Part shown: positions 1-6,341 of the stretch, in pieces
Numbering within the stretch: the stretch's first letter is position 1
How the letters are laid out: each line of letters opens with the position of its first letter
DNA from: Burkholderiaceae bacterium
GTDB lineage: Bacteria > Pseudomonadota > Gammaproteobacteria > Burkholderiales > Burkholderiaceae_D
DNA: 9,464 nt
Assembly (NCBI GenBank): GCA_014379395.1
Contig: JACMLV010000847.1
Location: 1 to 9,464 of the forward strand
Reading direction: 5' to 3'
Made by a program: the position numbers and the translations under genes
Notes under the pieces: model-generated
Database searches by the model: none
What the model was told of the DNA's origin: nothing
Seen by the model: only the letters and a program-made list of their open reading frames with translations

Positions 1-515
1 CCGCTTTCCTTGCCCCGGCTTTCGAGCATGCTCTTGAAGCGCTGCAAATTGCCCTTCGCCGTCATTTTCACCGCGCCCAGCGCGTCGCCGGCCTGCTCGG
101 CGACGCCCTCCGGCTCGTAATCCATCTGCAGCATGATTTTCGTCTTCGAATCGGAAATCTTATGGAAGGTCACGCAGCCCGCGTTGCGCACCCCGCTGGT
201 GCTGCGCCAGGCGATGCGCTCGTCGGGAATCTGCTCGGTGATCTCGGCGTCCCACTCCTTCTCCACGCCGCCGACCTTGGCGCGCCAGTGCAGGTGCTTG
301 TCGTCGATCTGGCGCACCTCCTCTACGCTGTCCATAAATTGCGGAAACTGCTCGAACTGCGTCCATTGGTTGTACGCCGTGCTGAGCGGCACGTTGACGA
401 TGACCGACGCCTCGGTCGACGATTCGCCGCTGGCGCTGCGGTTTTTTTTCAACTGCTTCGACAACAACATGCCGCCCACCGCAAGCGCGGCCACGGTCAC
501 GATTCTGTTTAACAT
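1..515 (-). CDS. SRPBCC (START/polyketide-cyclase-like) family protein, membrane-anchored, 3' end outside window
   Basis: Read on the minus strand from ATG at 515-513, the frame stays open to base 1, giving about 171 residues; the C-terminus lies outside the window. The start is preceded by a strong Shine-Dalgarno AGGAGG (526-521) with 5-nt spacing. The N-terminus MLNRIVTVAALAVGGMLLSK has a hydrophobic stretch (residues about 4-18) followed by KQLKKN, which suggests a single membrane anchor or signal anchor with a basic flank. From about residue 36 a START-like ligand-binding fold follows, with the family-typical start VIVNVPLSTAYNQWTQFEQF, FPQFMDSVEEV and a later ERIAWRS segment. Members of this family bind hydrophobic ligands and often sit near general-stress genes; no specific ligand can be read from the sequence. 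Codons 22-25 contain an A8 run. The gene is divergent from the BrkB-type gene and has no visible tie to nitrogen fixation. The family call is fairly sure; the function is unknown. Confidence 0.8.
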   Translation of the reverse strand, partial: MLNRIVTVAALAVGGMLLSKQLKKNRSASGESSTEASVIVNVPLSTAYNQWTQFEQFPQFMDSVEEVRQIDDKHLHWRAKVGGVEKEWDAEITEQIPDERIAWRSTSGVRNAGCVTFHKISDSKTKIMLQMDYEPEGVAEQAGDALGAVKMTAKGNLQRFKSMLESRGKES

Positions 516-738
516 TTGTGCCTCCTATAGGTTGAAAACACGTCCGAACGGGTCGCGGCCAAACCCATCAAAACCTGATGCGGCCTCGATCTACAGCACC
601 CCTGATTGAATACGACCCGAAAAATAATTGATGGTTCGATGCGTTTGCCTGCGCCCGCGCGGTCGGGGCGGTGGCGCACTGAACGCGCGCCGGCCGCCCG
701 GTAGACTGGAACCTATCGAGTTTGGCGAAGGGCCATCC
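516..738. other. Divergent intergenic region between the SRPBCC gene and the BrkB-type gene
   Basis: This 223-bp stretch must hold the promoters of both divergent genes. The only clear element is the AGGAGG ribosome site of the minus-strand gene at 521-526. There is an AT-rich patch at about 602-635. I could not place a -35/-10 pair with proper spacing on either strand: TTGAAT at 606-611 and AATAAT at 623-628 lie only 11 nt apart. No RNA gene, repeat or sigma-54 site was seen here. Confidence 0.5.
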
Positions 739-1704
739 ATGACCATGAAAGACATCTGGATTCTGATCAAAGCGGCGGCCTCGTCCTGGAGCGACGACTA
801 CGCCCCCAGCATGGGCGCGGCGCTGGCCTACTACACGATGTTCTCGATCGCGCCGCTGCTGCTGATCGTCATCTCGATCGCCGGCCTGATCTTCGGCGTC
901 GAGGCCGCGCGCGGCGAGATCGTCGGCCAGTTGCAGGACCTGATGGGCCGCCAGGGCGCCGAGGCCGTGCAGGGCCTGCTCGAGAGCGTCAACAAGCCGG
1001 CCCAGGGCGTCACCGCCACCATCATCGGCGCGGTCTTGCTGCTGATCGGCGCGACCTCCGTGTTCGCCGAATTGCAGGATTCGCTCGACCGCATCTGGCG
1101 CGCGCCCAAGCGCAACCGGGGCGGCCTGTGGAGCCTGCTGCGCGCGCGCCTGCTCTCGTTCGGCATGATCATGGGCATCGGCTTTTTGCTGATGGTGTCG
1201 CTGGTCTTGAGCGCCGCGCTGGCCGCGCTGGGAAAACTGTGGGGGCCGCTGTTCGCCGACTGGGAAGCGCCGGCGCAGGCGCTCAACTTCGCGCTCAGCT
1301 TCGCCTTCACCACCACCGTCTTCGCGATGATCTACAAGATCATGCCGCGCGTGAAAGTGGCCTGGGCCGACGTCTGGATCGGCGCCGCAGTGACGGCCCT
1401 GCTGTTCACCATCGGCAAATTCCTGATCGGCCTGTACATCGGCAAGAGCGGCGTCACCTCCGCCTTCGGCGCGGCCGGTTCGCTGGTGGTGGTGCTGGTG
1501 TGGGTGTACTACTCGGCGCAGATCTTCCTGATGGGCGCCGAATTCACCTGGGCCTACGCGCAGACCTACGGCTCGCGCAAGGCGCAGCCGCTGCCGCCCG
1601 CCGCTCCGCCGGTGCCGAGCCGCAGCGAGCAAAAACAGCCCGATGAGAACCTGATCGAGGCCCAGCACGCCGCGCGCGAAGAGCACGCCCAGCAAGACAA
1701 ATAG
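739..1704 (+). CDS. YihY/virulence factor BrkB family inner-membrane protein
   Basis: The product is 321 residues when started at ATG 739, beginning MTMKDIWILIKAAASSW. The frame is open upstream to 628, but that extension (MMVRCVCLRPRGRGG) is basic and low-complexity, while 739 begins at the family-typical N-terminus and has a weak purine-rich site (GCGAAGGG, about 724-731). Family signatures are visible: GAALAYYTMFSIAPLLL (residues 26-42), FAELQDSLDRIW (109-120) and FGAAGSLVVVLVWVYYSAQ (243-261). I see about six membrane segments, near residues 33-53, 94-110, 140-164, 182-200, 212-234 and 244-268, followed by a hydrophilic, Pro- and Glu-rich cytoplasmic-type tail (276-321). The molecular role of this family is unsettled; it was once mis-annotated as ribonuclease BN. 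A housekeeping-type gene bordering the nif block, probably with no role in it. Confidence 0.88.
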   Translation: MTMKDIWILIKAAASSWSDDYAPSMGAALAYYTMFSIAPLLLIVISIAGLIFGVEAARGEIVGQLQDLMGRQGAEAVQGLLESVNKPAQGVTATIIGAVLLLIGATSVFAELQDSLDRIWRAPKRNRGGLWSLLRARLLSFGMIMGIGFLLMVSLVLSAALAALGKLWGPLFADWEAPAQALNFALSFAFTTTVFAMIYKIMPRVKVAWADVWIGAAVTALLFTIGKFLIGLYIGKSGVTSAFGAAGSLVVVLVWVYYSAQIFLMGAEFTWAYAQTYGSRKAQPLPPAAPPVPSRSEQKQPDENLIEAQHAAREEHAQQDK

Positions 1705-1709
1705 ATGGC

Positions 1710-1725
1710 CGCGCCCGACGGCGCG
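1710..1725 (+). terminator. Weak hairpin after the BrkB-type gene
   Basis: CGCGCC (1710-1715) and GGCGCG (1720-1725) form a perfect 6-bp stem around a CGAC tetraloop, starting 6 nt after the TAG stop. No T-run follows (AATTGACC), so it is not a canonical intrinsic terminator. It could still pause transcription or protect the mRNA 3' end. In such GC-rich DNA a 6-bp GC stem may arise by chance. Confidence 0.25.
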
Positions 1726-1781
1726 AATTGACCTCAAGCCGTTCTGCCGCGGCGGCGGCGGCGCGACCGCCGATCGCCTCG

Positions 1782-1806
1782 CCCCCCTCCCTTCACCCTC
1801 CCTCCC
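1782..1806 (-). other. Putative G-quadruplex motif (minus strand), i-motif on plus strand
   Basis: The plus strand carries five C-tracts: six C (1782-1787), then CCC at 1789-1791, 1796-1798, 1800-1802 and 1804-1806, separated by T, TTCA, T and T. On the minus strand this gives five G-tracts of three or more with loops of 1-4 nt, which fits the usual (G3+N1-7)x4 pattern. It lies downstream of the BrkB-type gene and just upstream of the candidate NifA site. The motif is directly visible; any in vivo structure or effect is inference. Confidence 0.5.
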
Positions 1807-1822
1807 TCCGACACGCCACGAT

Positions 1823-1838
1823 TGCGACAAACGCGACA
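1823..1838 (+). promoter_or_regulatory. Candidate NifA upstream activator sequence (one mismatch)
   Basis: TGC (1823-1825), ten bases, then ACA (1836-1838) matches the NifA consensus TGT-N10-ACA at five of six positions. Its centre is about 123 nt upstream of the start site predicted from the sigma-54 promoter, inside the usual 80-150 nt range for NifA sites. No perfect TGT-N10-ACA was found by eye in 1705-1927. The site overlaps a 9-bp tandem repeat, so the match could be partly accidental. Confidence 0.45.
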
Positions 1839-1850
1839 AACGCGACACAG
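1824..1850 (+). repeat. 9-bp tandem repeat, three units
   Basis: GCGACAAAC occurs at 1824-1832 and exactly again at 1833-1841, followed by a diverged third copy GCGACACAG at 1842-1850. Each unit carries an ACA triplet, the right half of a NifA site, spaced 9 bp apart, but only the middle one has a plausible left half. It may be a simple slippage repeat or part of an activator-binding array. Confidence 0.6.
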
Positions 1851-1885
1851 CCGAAGAACGCGCCAAGCGCCCGGCGAATCAATCG

Positions 1886-1898
1886 CAAGCGCTTGATT
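1886..1898 (-). promoter_or_regulatory. IHF binding site, full consensus match
   Basis: On the minus strand AATCAA-GCGC-TTG matches the IHF consensus WATCAA-N4-TTR at every defined position; on the plus strand it reads CAAGCGCTTGATT. It is centred about 62 nt upstream of the predicted start site, between the candidate NifA site and the sigma-54 promoter, exactly where IHF bends DNA at nif promoters. It overlaps a perfect palindrome CTTGATTATCAAG (1892-1904). Confidence 0.65.
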
Positions 1899-1927
1899 AT
1901 CAAGCAAATTTCCGCACCATCCGGCAC

Positions 1928-1943
1928 TGGCACACCGTTTGCT
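1928..1943 (+). promoter_or_regulatory. Sigma-54 (RpoN) -24/-12 promoter of the nifV operon
   Basis: TGGCAC-A-CCGT-TTGC-T matches the sigma-54 consensus TGGCAC-R-N4-TTGC-W at every position. The invariant GG (1929-1930) and GC (1941-1942) are separated by the required 10 nt. Counting -12 at 1942 puts the start site near 1954, leaving a leader of about 40 nt before nifV. Together with the IHF and NifA-like sites upstream this predicts NifA/RpoN control, so expression under nitrogen-fixing conditions. Confidence 0.9.
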
Positions 1944-1993
1944 ACTACCCCTGCAAGGGCACTCCGACGAACCAGCAGCGGGATCCACACATC

Positions 1994-3130
1994 ATGGTCA
2001 CGATCAACGACACGACTTTGCGCGACGGTGAGCAAACCGCCGGCGTGGCCTTCACGGCCGACGAAAAAATCGCGATCGCGCAGGCCCTGCACGACATCGG
2101 CGTGCCGGAGATGGAAATCGGCATCCCCGCCATGGGCGAGCAGGAAATCGAGGTGATCCGGGCGATCGCCGGGCTGCGCCTCGGCAGCCGCCTGATGGCC
2201 TGGGGCCGCATGTGCGAATCCGACGTCCTGTCGGCGGCGCGCTGCGACATCGACATCGTCAACCTGTCGATGCCGGTCTCCGACATCCACATCGAACACA
2301 AGCTGCGCCGCGACCGCGCCTGGATCCTGGCGCAGATCGAGCGCTTCGTGCCGCAGGCGCTCGACCTCGGCATGGACGTGTGCGTCGGCGGCGAGGATTC
2401 CTCGCGCGCCGACATGGACTTCCTGCTGCGCGTGATCGAAACCGCCCAGCGCGCCGGCGCCAGCCGCTTCCGCTTCGCCGACACGCTCGGCCTGCTCGAC
2501 CCGTTCGCCACCTACGACCGCGTCGCGCTGCTGGCGCGCCACCTCGACATCGAACTGGAAATCCACGCGCACAACGACCTCGGCCTGGCCACCGCCAACA
2601 CGCTGGCCGCCATCAGCGCCGGCGCGACCCACGCCAACACCACCGTCAACGGCCTGGGCGAGCGCGCCGGCAACGCGCCGCTGGAAGAGGTGGCGATGGC
2701 GCTGCGCCACATCCACAACATCGACGCCGGCATCGACACCCGCACCCTGCCGGCCATCTCGCGCCTGGTGGCGACGGCCTCGGGCAAGCCGGTCGCCTAC
2801 AACAAGAGCATCGTCGGCGACGCCGTCTTCACCCACGAGTCCGGCATCCACGTCGACGGCCTGCTGAAGAACCCGGCCAACTACGAGGGCTTCAGCCCGC
2901 TCGAACTGGGGCGCCACCACAGCACCGTGCTGGGCAAGCATTCCGGCTCGCGCGGCGTGAAGGACGCCTACGCCAAGCTCGGCATGATCCTCACCGACAG
3001 CGAGGCGCACAGCATCCTCGACCAGATCCGCACCTACAGCATGATCACCAAGCACAGCCCGGGCGCCGAGGAACTGGCCCTGTTCTACCTCGAACGCGCC
3101 AGCGGCACGGGCAAAGTGGGCCGCTCATGA
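1994..3130 (+). CDS. nifV: Homocitrate synthase NifV
   Basis: The 378-residue product has the usual length for NifV. It condenses acetyl-CoA with 2-oxoglutarate to give homocitrate, the organic acid ligand of the nitrogenase iron-molybdenum cofactor. The DRE-TIM-type signature is at the N-terminus (INDTTLRDGEQTAGVAFT, residues 4-21), including metal ligand D11 and catalytic-type R10. The HAHND motif (residues 191-195) supplies the two His metal ligands, followed by LGLATANTLAAISAGATHAN and the NTTVNGLGERAGNAPLEEV loop. A later segment VFTHESGIHVDGLLKN is typical of this family. The start lies about 40 nt below the predicted sigma-54 transcript start; its ribosome site is weak. nifV leads the operon and overlaps cysE by ATGA. 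2-isopropylmalate synthase and LysS-type homocitrate synthase are relatives, but the length and the nif context favour NifV. Confidence 0.95.
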   Translation: MVTINDTTLRDGEQTAGVAFTADEKIAIAQALHDIGVPEMEIGIPAMGEQEIEVIRAIAGLRLGSRLMAWGRMCESDVLSAARCDIDIVNLSMPVSDIHIEHKLRRDRAWILAQIERFVPQALDLGMDVCVGGEDSSRADMDFLLRVIETAQRAGASRFRFADTLGLLDPFATYDRVALLARHLDIELEIHAHNDLGLATANTLAAISAGATHANTTVNGLGERAGNAPLEEVAMALRHIHNIDAGIDTRTLPAISRLVATASGKPVAYNKSIVGDAVFTHESGIHVDGLLKNPANYEGFSPLELGRHHSTVLGKHSGSRGVKDAYAKLGMILTDSEAHSILDQIRTYSMITKHSPGAEELALFYLERASGTGKVGRS

Positions 3131-3939
3131 TGCGCGAAAAAAACCTGGCCGCCACGCTGGCCGGCCCCGCGAATGGAGCCAACGCGCAACCGCGCGCCGG
3201 CCGCCTGGCGCGCCTGCGCGAAGACGTCACCTGCGTGTTCGGGCGCGACCCGGCCGCGCGCAGCCTGCTCGAACTGCTGACCGTCTATCCCGGCGTGCAC
3301 GCGCTGCTGGCGCACCGCCTGGCGCACGCCCTGTGGCGCCGCCGCCTGCGCTATCCGGCCCGGGTGGTCAGCTTCCTGGCGCGCATGTGGACCCAGATCG
3401 ACATCCACCCCGGCGCGCGCATCGGCCGGCGCTTCTTCATCGACCACGGCTGCGGCGTGGTGATCGGCGAGACCGCCGAGATCGGCGACGACGTCACCAT
3501 GTACCACGGCGTCACTCTGGGCGGCACCACCTGGAATCCGGGCAAGCGCCATCCGAGCCTGGCCGACGGCGTGGTGGTCGGCGCCGGCGCCACCATTCTC
3601 GGCCCGGTCACGGTCGGCGCCCGGGCCCGCGTGGCGGCCAACTCGGTGGTCATCGGCGACGTGCCGGCCGGCGCCACCGTGGTCGGCATCCCCGGCCGCG
3701 TGGTGCAGCCGAAGGACCGCCGCAAGCGCAACCCGCCCGGCCAGCAGAACCATCTGCCCGATCCGGTCGGCAAGGCGCTCGGCTGCCTGCACGACCGCAT
3801 CGCGGAACTCGAACAACGCCTGGCGCGCATGGCCAGTCAAAGCCACGCCACGCCCGACACATGCCGCACCTGCGACAGCGACGACTGCATAGAAACAGCC
3901 TTCGACGACACATTCAAAGCCCATGGAGGTATGAAATGA
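3127..3939 (+). CDS. cysE: Serine O-acetyltransferase (nif-linked CysE, EpsC-type) with C-terminal Cys tail
   Basis: The 270-residue enzyme transfers acetyl from acetyl-CoA to L-serine, giving O-acetylserine for cysteine synthesis; in nif clusters this is thought to supply sulfur for Fe-S and cofactor assembly. The start at 3127 overlaps the nifV stop (ATGA); a second in-frame ATG is at 3130. A helical part with RDPAARSLLELLTVYPGVHA (residues 40-59) leads into left-handed beta-helix hexapeptide repeats from about residue 91 (IDIHPGARIG, FFIDHGCGVVIGETAEIG, MYHGVTLGGTTWNPGKRHP). D106-H107 is the catalytic pair position. After the beta helix comes a basic linker, a predicted helix (about 220-236, DRIAELEQRLARM) and an unusual tail with C246, C249 and C254 (CRTCDSDDC). 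The frame is open far upstream inside nifV, but that part is a shadow reading. Confidence 0.93.
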   Translation: MMREKNLAATLAGPANGANAQPRAGRLARLREDVTCVFGRDPAARSLLELLTVYPGVHALLAHRLAHALWRRRLRYPARVVSFLARMWTQIDIHPGARIGRRFFIDHGCGVVIGETAEIGDDVTMYHGVTLGGTTWNPGKRHPSLADGVVVGAGATILGPVTVGARARVAANSVVIGDVPAGATVVGIPGRVVQPKDRRKRNPPGQQNHLPDPVGKALGCLHDRIAELEQRLARMASQSHATPDTCRTCDSDDCIETAFDDTFKAHGGMK

Positions 3940-4265
3940 ACACCCTGGTTCAGCGCCTGACAAAGCTCTCCGACGCGGAGGAGTTCCTGGATTTTTTCGG
4001 CCTGCCCTACGAACCGGCGGTGCTCAACGTGAACCGCCTGCACATCCTCAAGCGCTTCTACCAGTACATGCGCCACGAGCAGGGCCTGGAGGCGCTCGAC
4101 GAGCTGGAGATGTTCAAGCACCTGCGCACGCTGCTGGCGCGCGCGTATGGCGACTTCGTGCGCTCGACGCCGGCCCAGGAAAAGGTTTTCAAGGTGTTCC
4201 AGGACGCCGAACACAAGAGCGTCACCCTCGATTCCTTGCGCATGACGCTGCCAGAAAATCGATAA
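3936..4265 (+). CDS. nifW: Nitrogenase-stabilizing/protective protein NifW
   Basis: The product is a 109-residue soluble protein, the normal size for NifW. NifW binds the MoFe protein or its precursor and is linked to its maturation and protection from oxygen. Recognisable parts are LTKLSDAEEFLDFFGLPYEP near the N-terminus, VLNVNRLHILKRFYQYM in the middle, and a C-terminal AYGDFVRSTPAQEKVFKVF segment. The start at 3936 overlaps the cysE stop (ATGA) and has a clear GGAGG at 3925-3929. The frame is open upstream inside cysE, but that reading is a shadow. The position between cysE and fixA matches nif clusters of other proteobacteria. Confidence 0.93.
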   Translation: MNTLVQRLTKLSDAEEFLDFFGLPYEPAVLNVNRLHILKRFYQYMRHEQGLEALDELEMFKHLRTLLARAYGDFVRSTPAQEKVFKVFQDAEHKSVTLDSLRMTLPENR

Positions 4266-4298
4266 CCCGGCCCAGCGCCCCATTTCACGGAGGTCTTC

Positions 4299-5144
4299 AT
4301 GCATATCGTCGTCTGTATCAAGCAAGTGCCGGACAGCGCGCAAATCCGCGTGCATCCGGTCACCAACACCATCATGCGCCAGGGCGTGCCCGCCATCGTC
4401 AACCCGTATGACCTGTTCTCGCTGGAAGAGGCGCTGAAACTCAAAGACCAGTTCGGCGGCCGCGTCACGGTGCTGACCATGGGCCCGCCGCAGGCCGAGA
4501 TGGCGCTGCGCAAGTGCATCTCCTTCGGCGCCGACGCCGCCATCCTCGTCACCGACCGCGCCTTCGCCGGCGCCGACACGCTGGCCACCTCGTTCGCGCT
4601 GGCCGCCGCCATCGAGCAGATCTCGAAGGACCTGCAAGTGGACCTGGTGTTCACCGGCAAGCAGACCATCGACGGCGACACCGCCCAGGTCGGCCCCGGC
4701 ATCGCCAAGCGCATGGACATGCAGCTGCTGACCTATGTGTCGAAGGTCGAGTCGCTCGACCTGACCGCGCGCCAGATCCAGGTCCAGCGCCGCGCCGAGG
4801 GCGGCGTGCAGGTGCTGCACACCAAGCTGCCGGCATTGATCACGATGCTCGAGGGCACCAACGAGATGCGCTTCGCCAGCATGGAGAACATGTTCCGCGC
4901 CGCCCGCTACCAGGTGAAGATCTGGGACCGCGTCGCCGCCGGCATCGAGGACGTCACCAAGATCGGCCTGAAGGGCTCGCCGACGCTGGTCAGCAAGGTG
5001 TTCGCGCCGACCAACAACACGGTGCGCGCCGACATCATCGAAACCGAAAGCGCCGAGCCGCGCGACCTGGCCATGACACTGGTGGGCAAGCTGTTCACCC
5101 AGCACGCCAAGCTGGGCGAGCACCTGGTCAAGAGCGCCGCATGA
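4299..5144 (+). CDS. fixA: FixA, electron-transfer flavoprotein beta subunit of the bifurcating FixABCX complex
   Basis: The 281-residue protein is the ETF-beta-type subunit. With FixB it binds flavin and takes electrons from NADH; the FixABCX complex sends one electron to quinone through FixC/FixX and the other to low-potential ferredoxin or flavodoxin for nitrogenase. The N-terminus MHIVVCIKQVPDSAQIRV, the segment VNPYDLFSLEEALKLKD and the nucleotide-binding FTGKQTIDGDTAQVGPGIA (residues 118-136) are family hallmarks, as is LPALITMLEGTNEMRFASM. A strong GGAGG (4289-4293) lies just upstream, 33 nt after nifW. No separate promoter was seen before it, so it is likely transcribed from the nifV promoter. 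Confidence 0.96.
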   Translation: MHIVVCIKQVPDSAQIRVHPVTNTIMRQGVPAIVNPYDLFSLEEALKLKDQFGGRVTVLTMGPPQAEMALRKCISFGADAAILVTDRAFAGADTLATSFALAAAIEQISKDLQVDLVFTGKQTIDGDTAQVGPGIAKRMDMQLLTYVSKVESLDLTARQIQVQRRAEGGVQVLHTKLPALITMLEGTNEMRFASMENMFRAARYQVKIWDRVAAGIEDVTKIGLKGSPTLVSKVFAPTNNTVRADIIETESAEPRDLAMTLVGKLFTQHAKLGEHLVKSAA

Positions 5145-5198
5145 ACGTCAACCGGACTTTCAACATCAGCACAACCGAATCCAACTGCGAGGGTCGCC

Positions 5199-6308
5199 AT
5201 GAGTGAAGCAAAACCAAGCGCGCCGGCCAAGAGGCCGGCCAAGGGCAAATACGAGCTAACCGACGCCCTCAAGGCCTACCAGGGCGTGTGGGTGTTCATC
5301 GAGCACGAGCAGGGCGAGGTGCACACCGTCTCGTGGGAACTGCTGGGCGAGGGGCGCAAGCTGGCCGACCGCCTCGGCGTCACCCTGTCCGGCGTGGTGC
5401 TGGGCGCGCCCGGCGACGCGGCCCGCAAATTCTGCGAAGAGGCCTTCTACCACGGCGCCGACAGCTGCTTCCTGATGCAGGACCCGATCCTGGAAAACTA
5501 CCGCAACCAGCCGTTCACCAAGGGCCTGACCGACCTGGTCAACGAGTACAAGCCGGAGATCCTGCTGCTGGGCGCCACCACCCAGGGCCGCGACCTTGCC
5601 GGCAGCGTCGCCACCACGCTGCAAACCGGGCTGACGGCCGACTGCACCGAACTCAACATCGACATGGAAAACCGCAGCATGGCGGCCTCGCGCCCGACCT
5701 TCGGCGGCAGCCTGCTGTGCACCATCGTCACGCTCAACTTCCGCCCGCAAATGGCGACCGTGCGGCCGCGCGTGATGGCGATGCCGGACCGCGACAGCAG
5801 CCGCCGCGGCAGCATCGTCGAGGCCACGCTGGGCATGATCGAGACCAACATCATCACCAAGGTGCTCGAATACATCCCGGACGCGCGCTCGGACCGGCCG
5901 CAACTGGCCTTCTCCGACATCATCGTGGCCGGCGGGCGCGGCATGAAGAAGGCCGAGAACTTCCAGCTGATCTGGGACCTGGCCAAGCTGCTCGGCGCCG
6001 AAGTGGGCGCCTCGCGCCCGGTGGTGCAGGCCGACTGGGTCGAACTCGACCGCCAGGTCGGCCAGTCCGGCAAGACCGTGCGGCCCAAGCTCTACATCGC
6101 CGCCGGCATCTCCGGCGCGGTCCAGCACCGGGTCGGGATGGAGGCCTCCGACGTCATCATCGCCATCAACACCGACGTCAACGCGCCGATCTTCGACTTC
6201 GCCACCTACGGCATCGTCGGCAACGCGATGACGATCCTGCCGGCCCTGACCGAGGCGTTCAAGCAGCAGTTCGCCTCCGAGCGGATGGCCGCCAAGATCG
6301 CCGCCTAA
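5199..6308 (+). CDS. fixB: FixB, electron-transfer flavoprotein alpha subunit of FixABCX
   Basis: The 369-residue protein is the ETF-alpha-type subunit and partner of FixA. After a short, lysine- and proline-rich N-terminal tail (about residues 1-18) the ETF alpha/beta domain begins at GVWVFIEHEQGEVHTVSWEL. The C-terminal FAD-binding domain has GRGMKKAENFQLIWDLAKLL, then LYIAAGISGAVQHRVGM (A301-A302-G303-I304-S305-G306) and VIIAINTDVNAPIFDFATYG, the classic ETF-alpha signature. The ribosome site GAGGG (5189-5193) fits the 5199 start. It lies 54 nt after fixA; a 21-codon mini-ORF bridges the gap. The basic tail is longer than in many ETF-alpha proteins, as is common for FixB. Confidence 0.96.
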   Translation: MSEAKPSAPAKRPAKGKYELTDALKAYQGVWVFIEHEQGEVHTVSWELLGEGRKLADRLGVTLSGVVLGAPGDAARKFCEEAFYHGADSCFLMQDPILENYRNQPFTKGLTDLVNEYKPEILLLGATTQGRDLAGSVATTLQTGLTADCTELNIDMENRSMAASRPTFGGSLLCTIVTLNFRPQMATVRPRVMAMPDRDSSRRGSIVEATLGMIETNIITKVLEYIPDARSDRPQLAFSDIIVAGGRGMKKAENFQLIWDLAKLLGAEVGASRPVVQADWVELDRQVGQSGKTVRPKLYIAAGISGAVQHRVGMEASDVIIAINTDVNAPIFDFATYGIVGNAMTILPALTEAFKQQFASERMAAKIAA

Positions 6309-6341
6309 AAGCGCCGCGTCATTTGAAAATGGAGAAGCATC

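Noticed and set aside
133..609. Plus-strand open frame over the SRPBCC gene
   Set aside because: The minus-strand frame has a strong ribosome site and a recognisable domain; this one has neither.
606..628. TTGAAT and AATAAT as a sigma-70 promoter for the BrkB-type gene
   Set aside because: The spacing is 11 nt instead of about 17, so it is not credible as a -35/-10 pair.
568..1866. Long minus-strand open frame opposite the BrkB-type gene
   Set aside because: The composition is Arg/Gln/Gly-rich with no domain, and the plus strand carries a clear membrane-protein family.
1793..3055. Minus-strand open frame opposite nifV
   Set aside because: Shadow of nifV; no recognisable domain.
2212..3126. 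Upstream extension of the cysE frame inside nifV
   Set aside because: The reading is Arg/Pro-rich noise; the ATGA overlap at 3127 and the normal family length favour the downstream start.
3333..3935. Upstream extension of the nifW frame inside cysE
   Set aside because: Arg-rich shadow; the start at 3936 has GGAGG and gives the standard NifW length.
4266..4298. Separate promoter before fixA
   Set aside because: The gap is only 33 nt, holds the ribosome site, and shows no -24/-12 or -35/-10 pattern.
3837..5123. Minus-strand open frame opposite nifW and fixA
   Set aside because: Shadow of two recognised genes; the Leu/His/Asp-rich product matches nothing I recognise.
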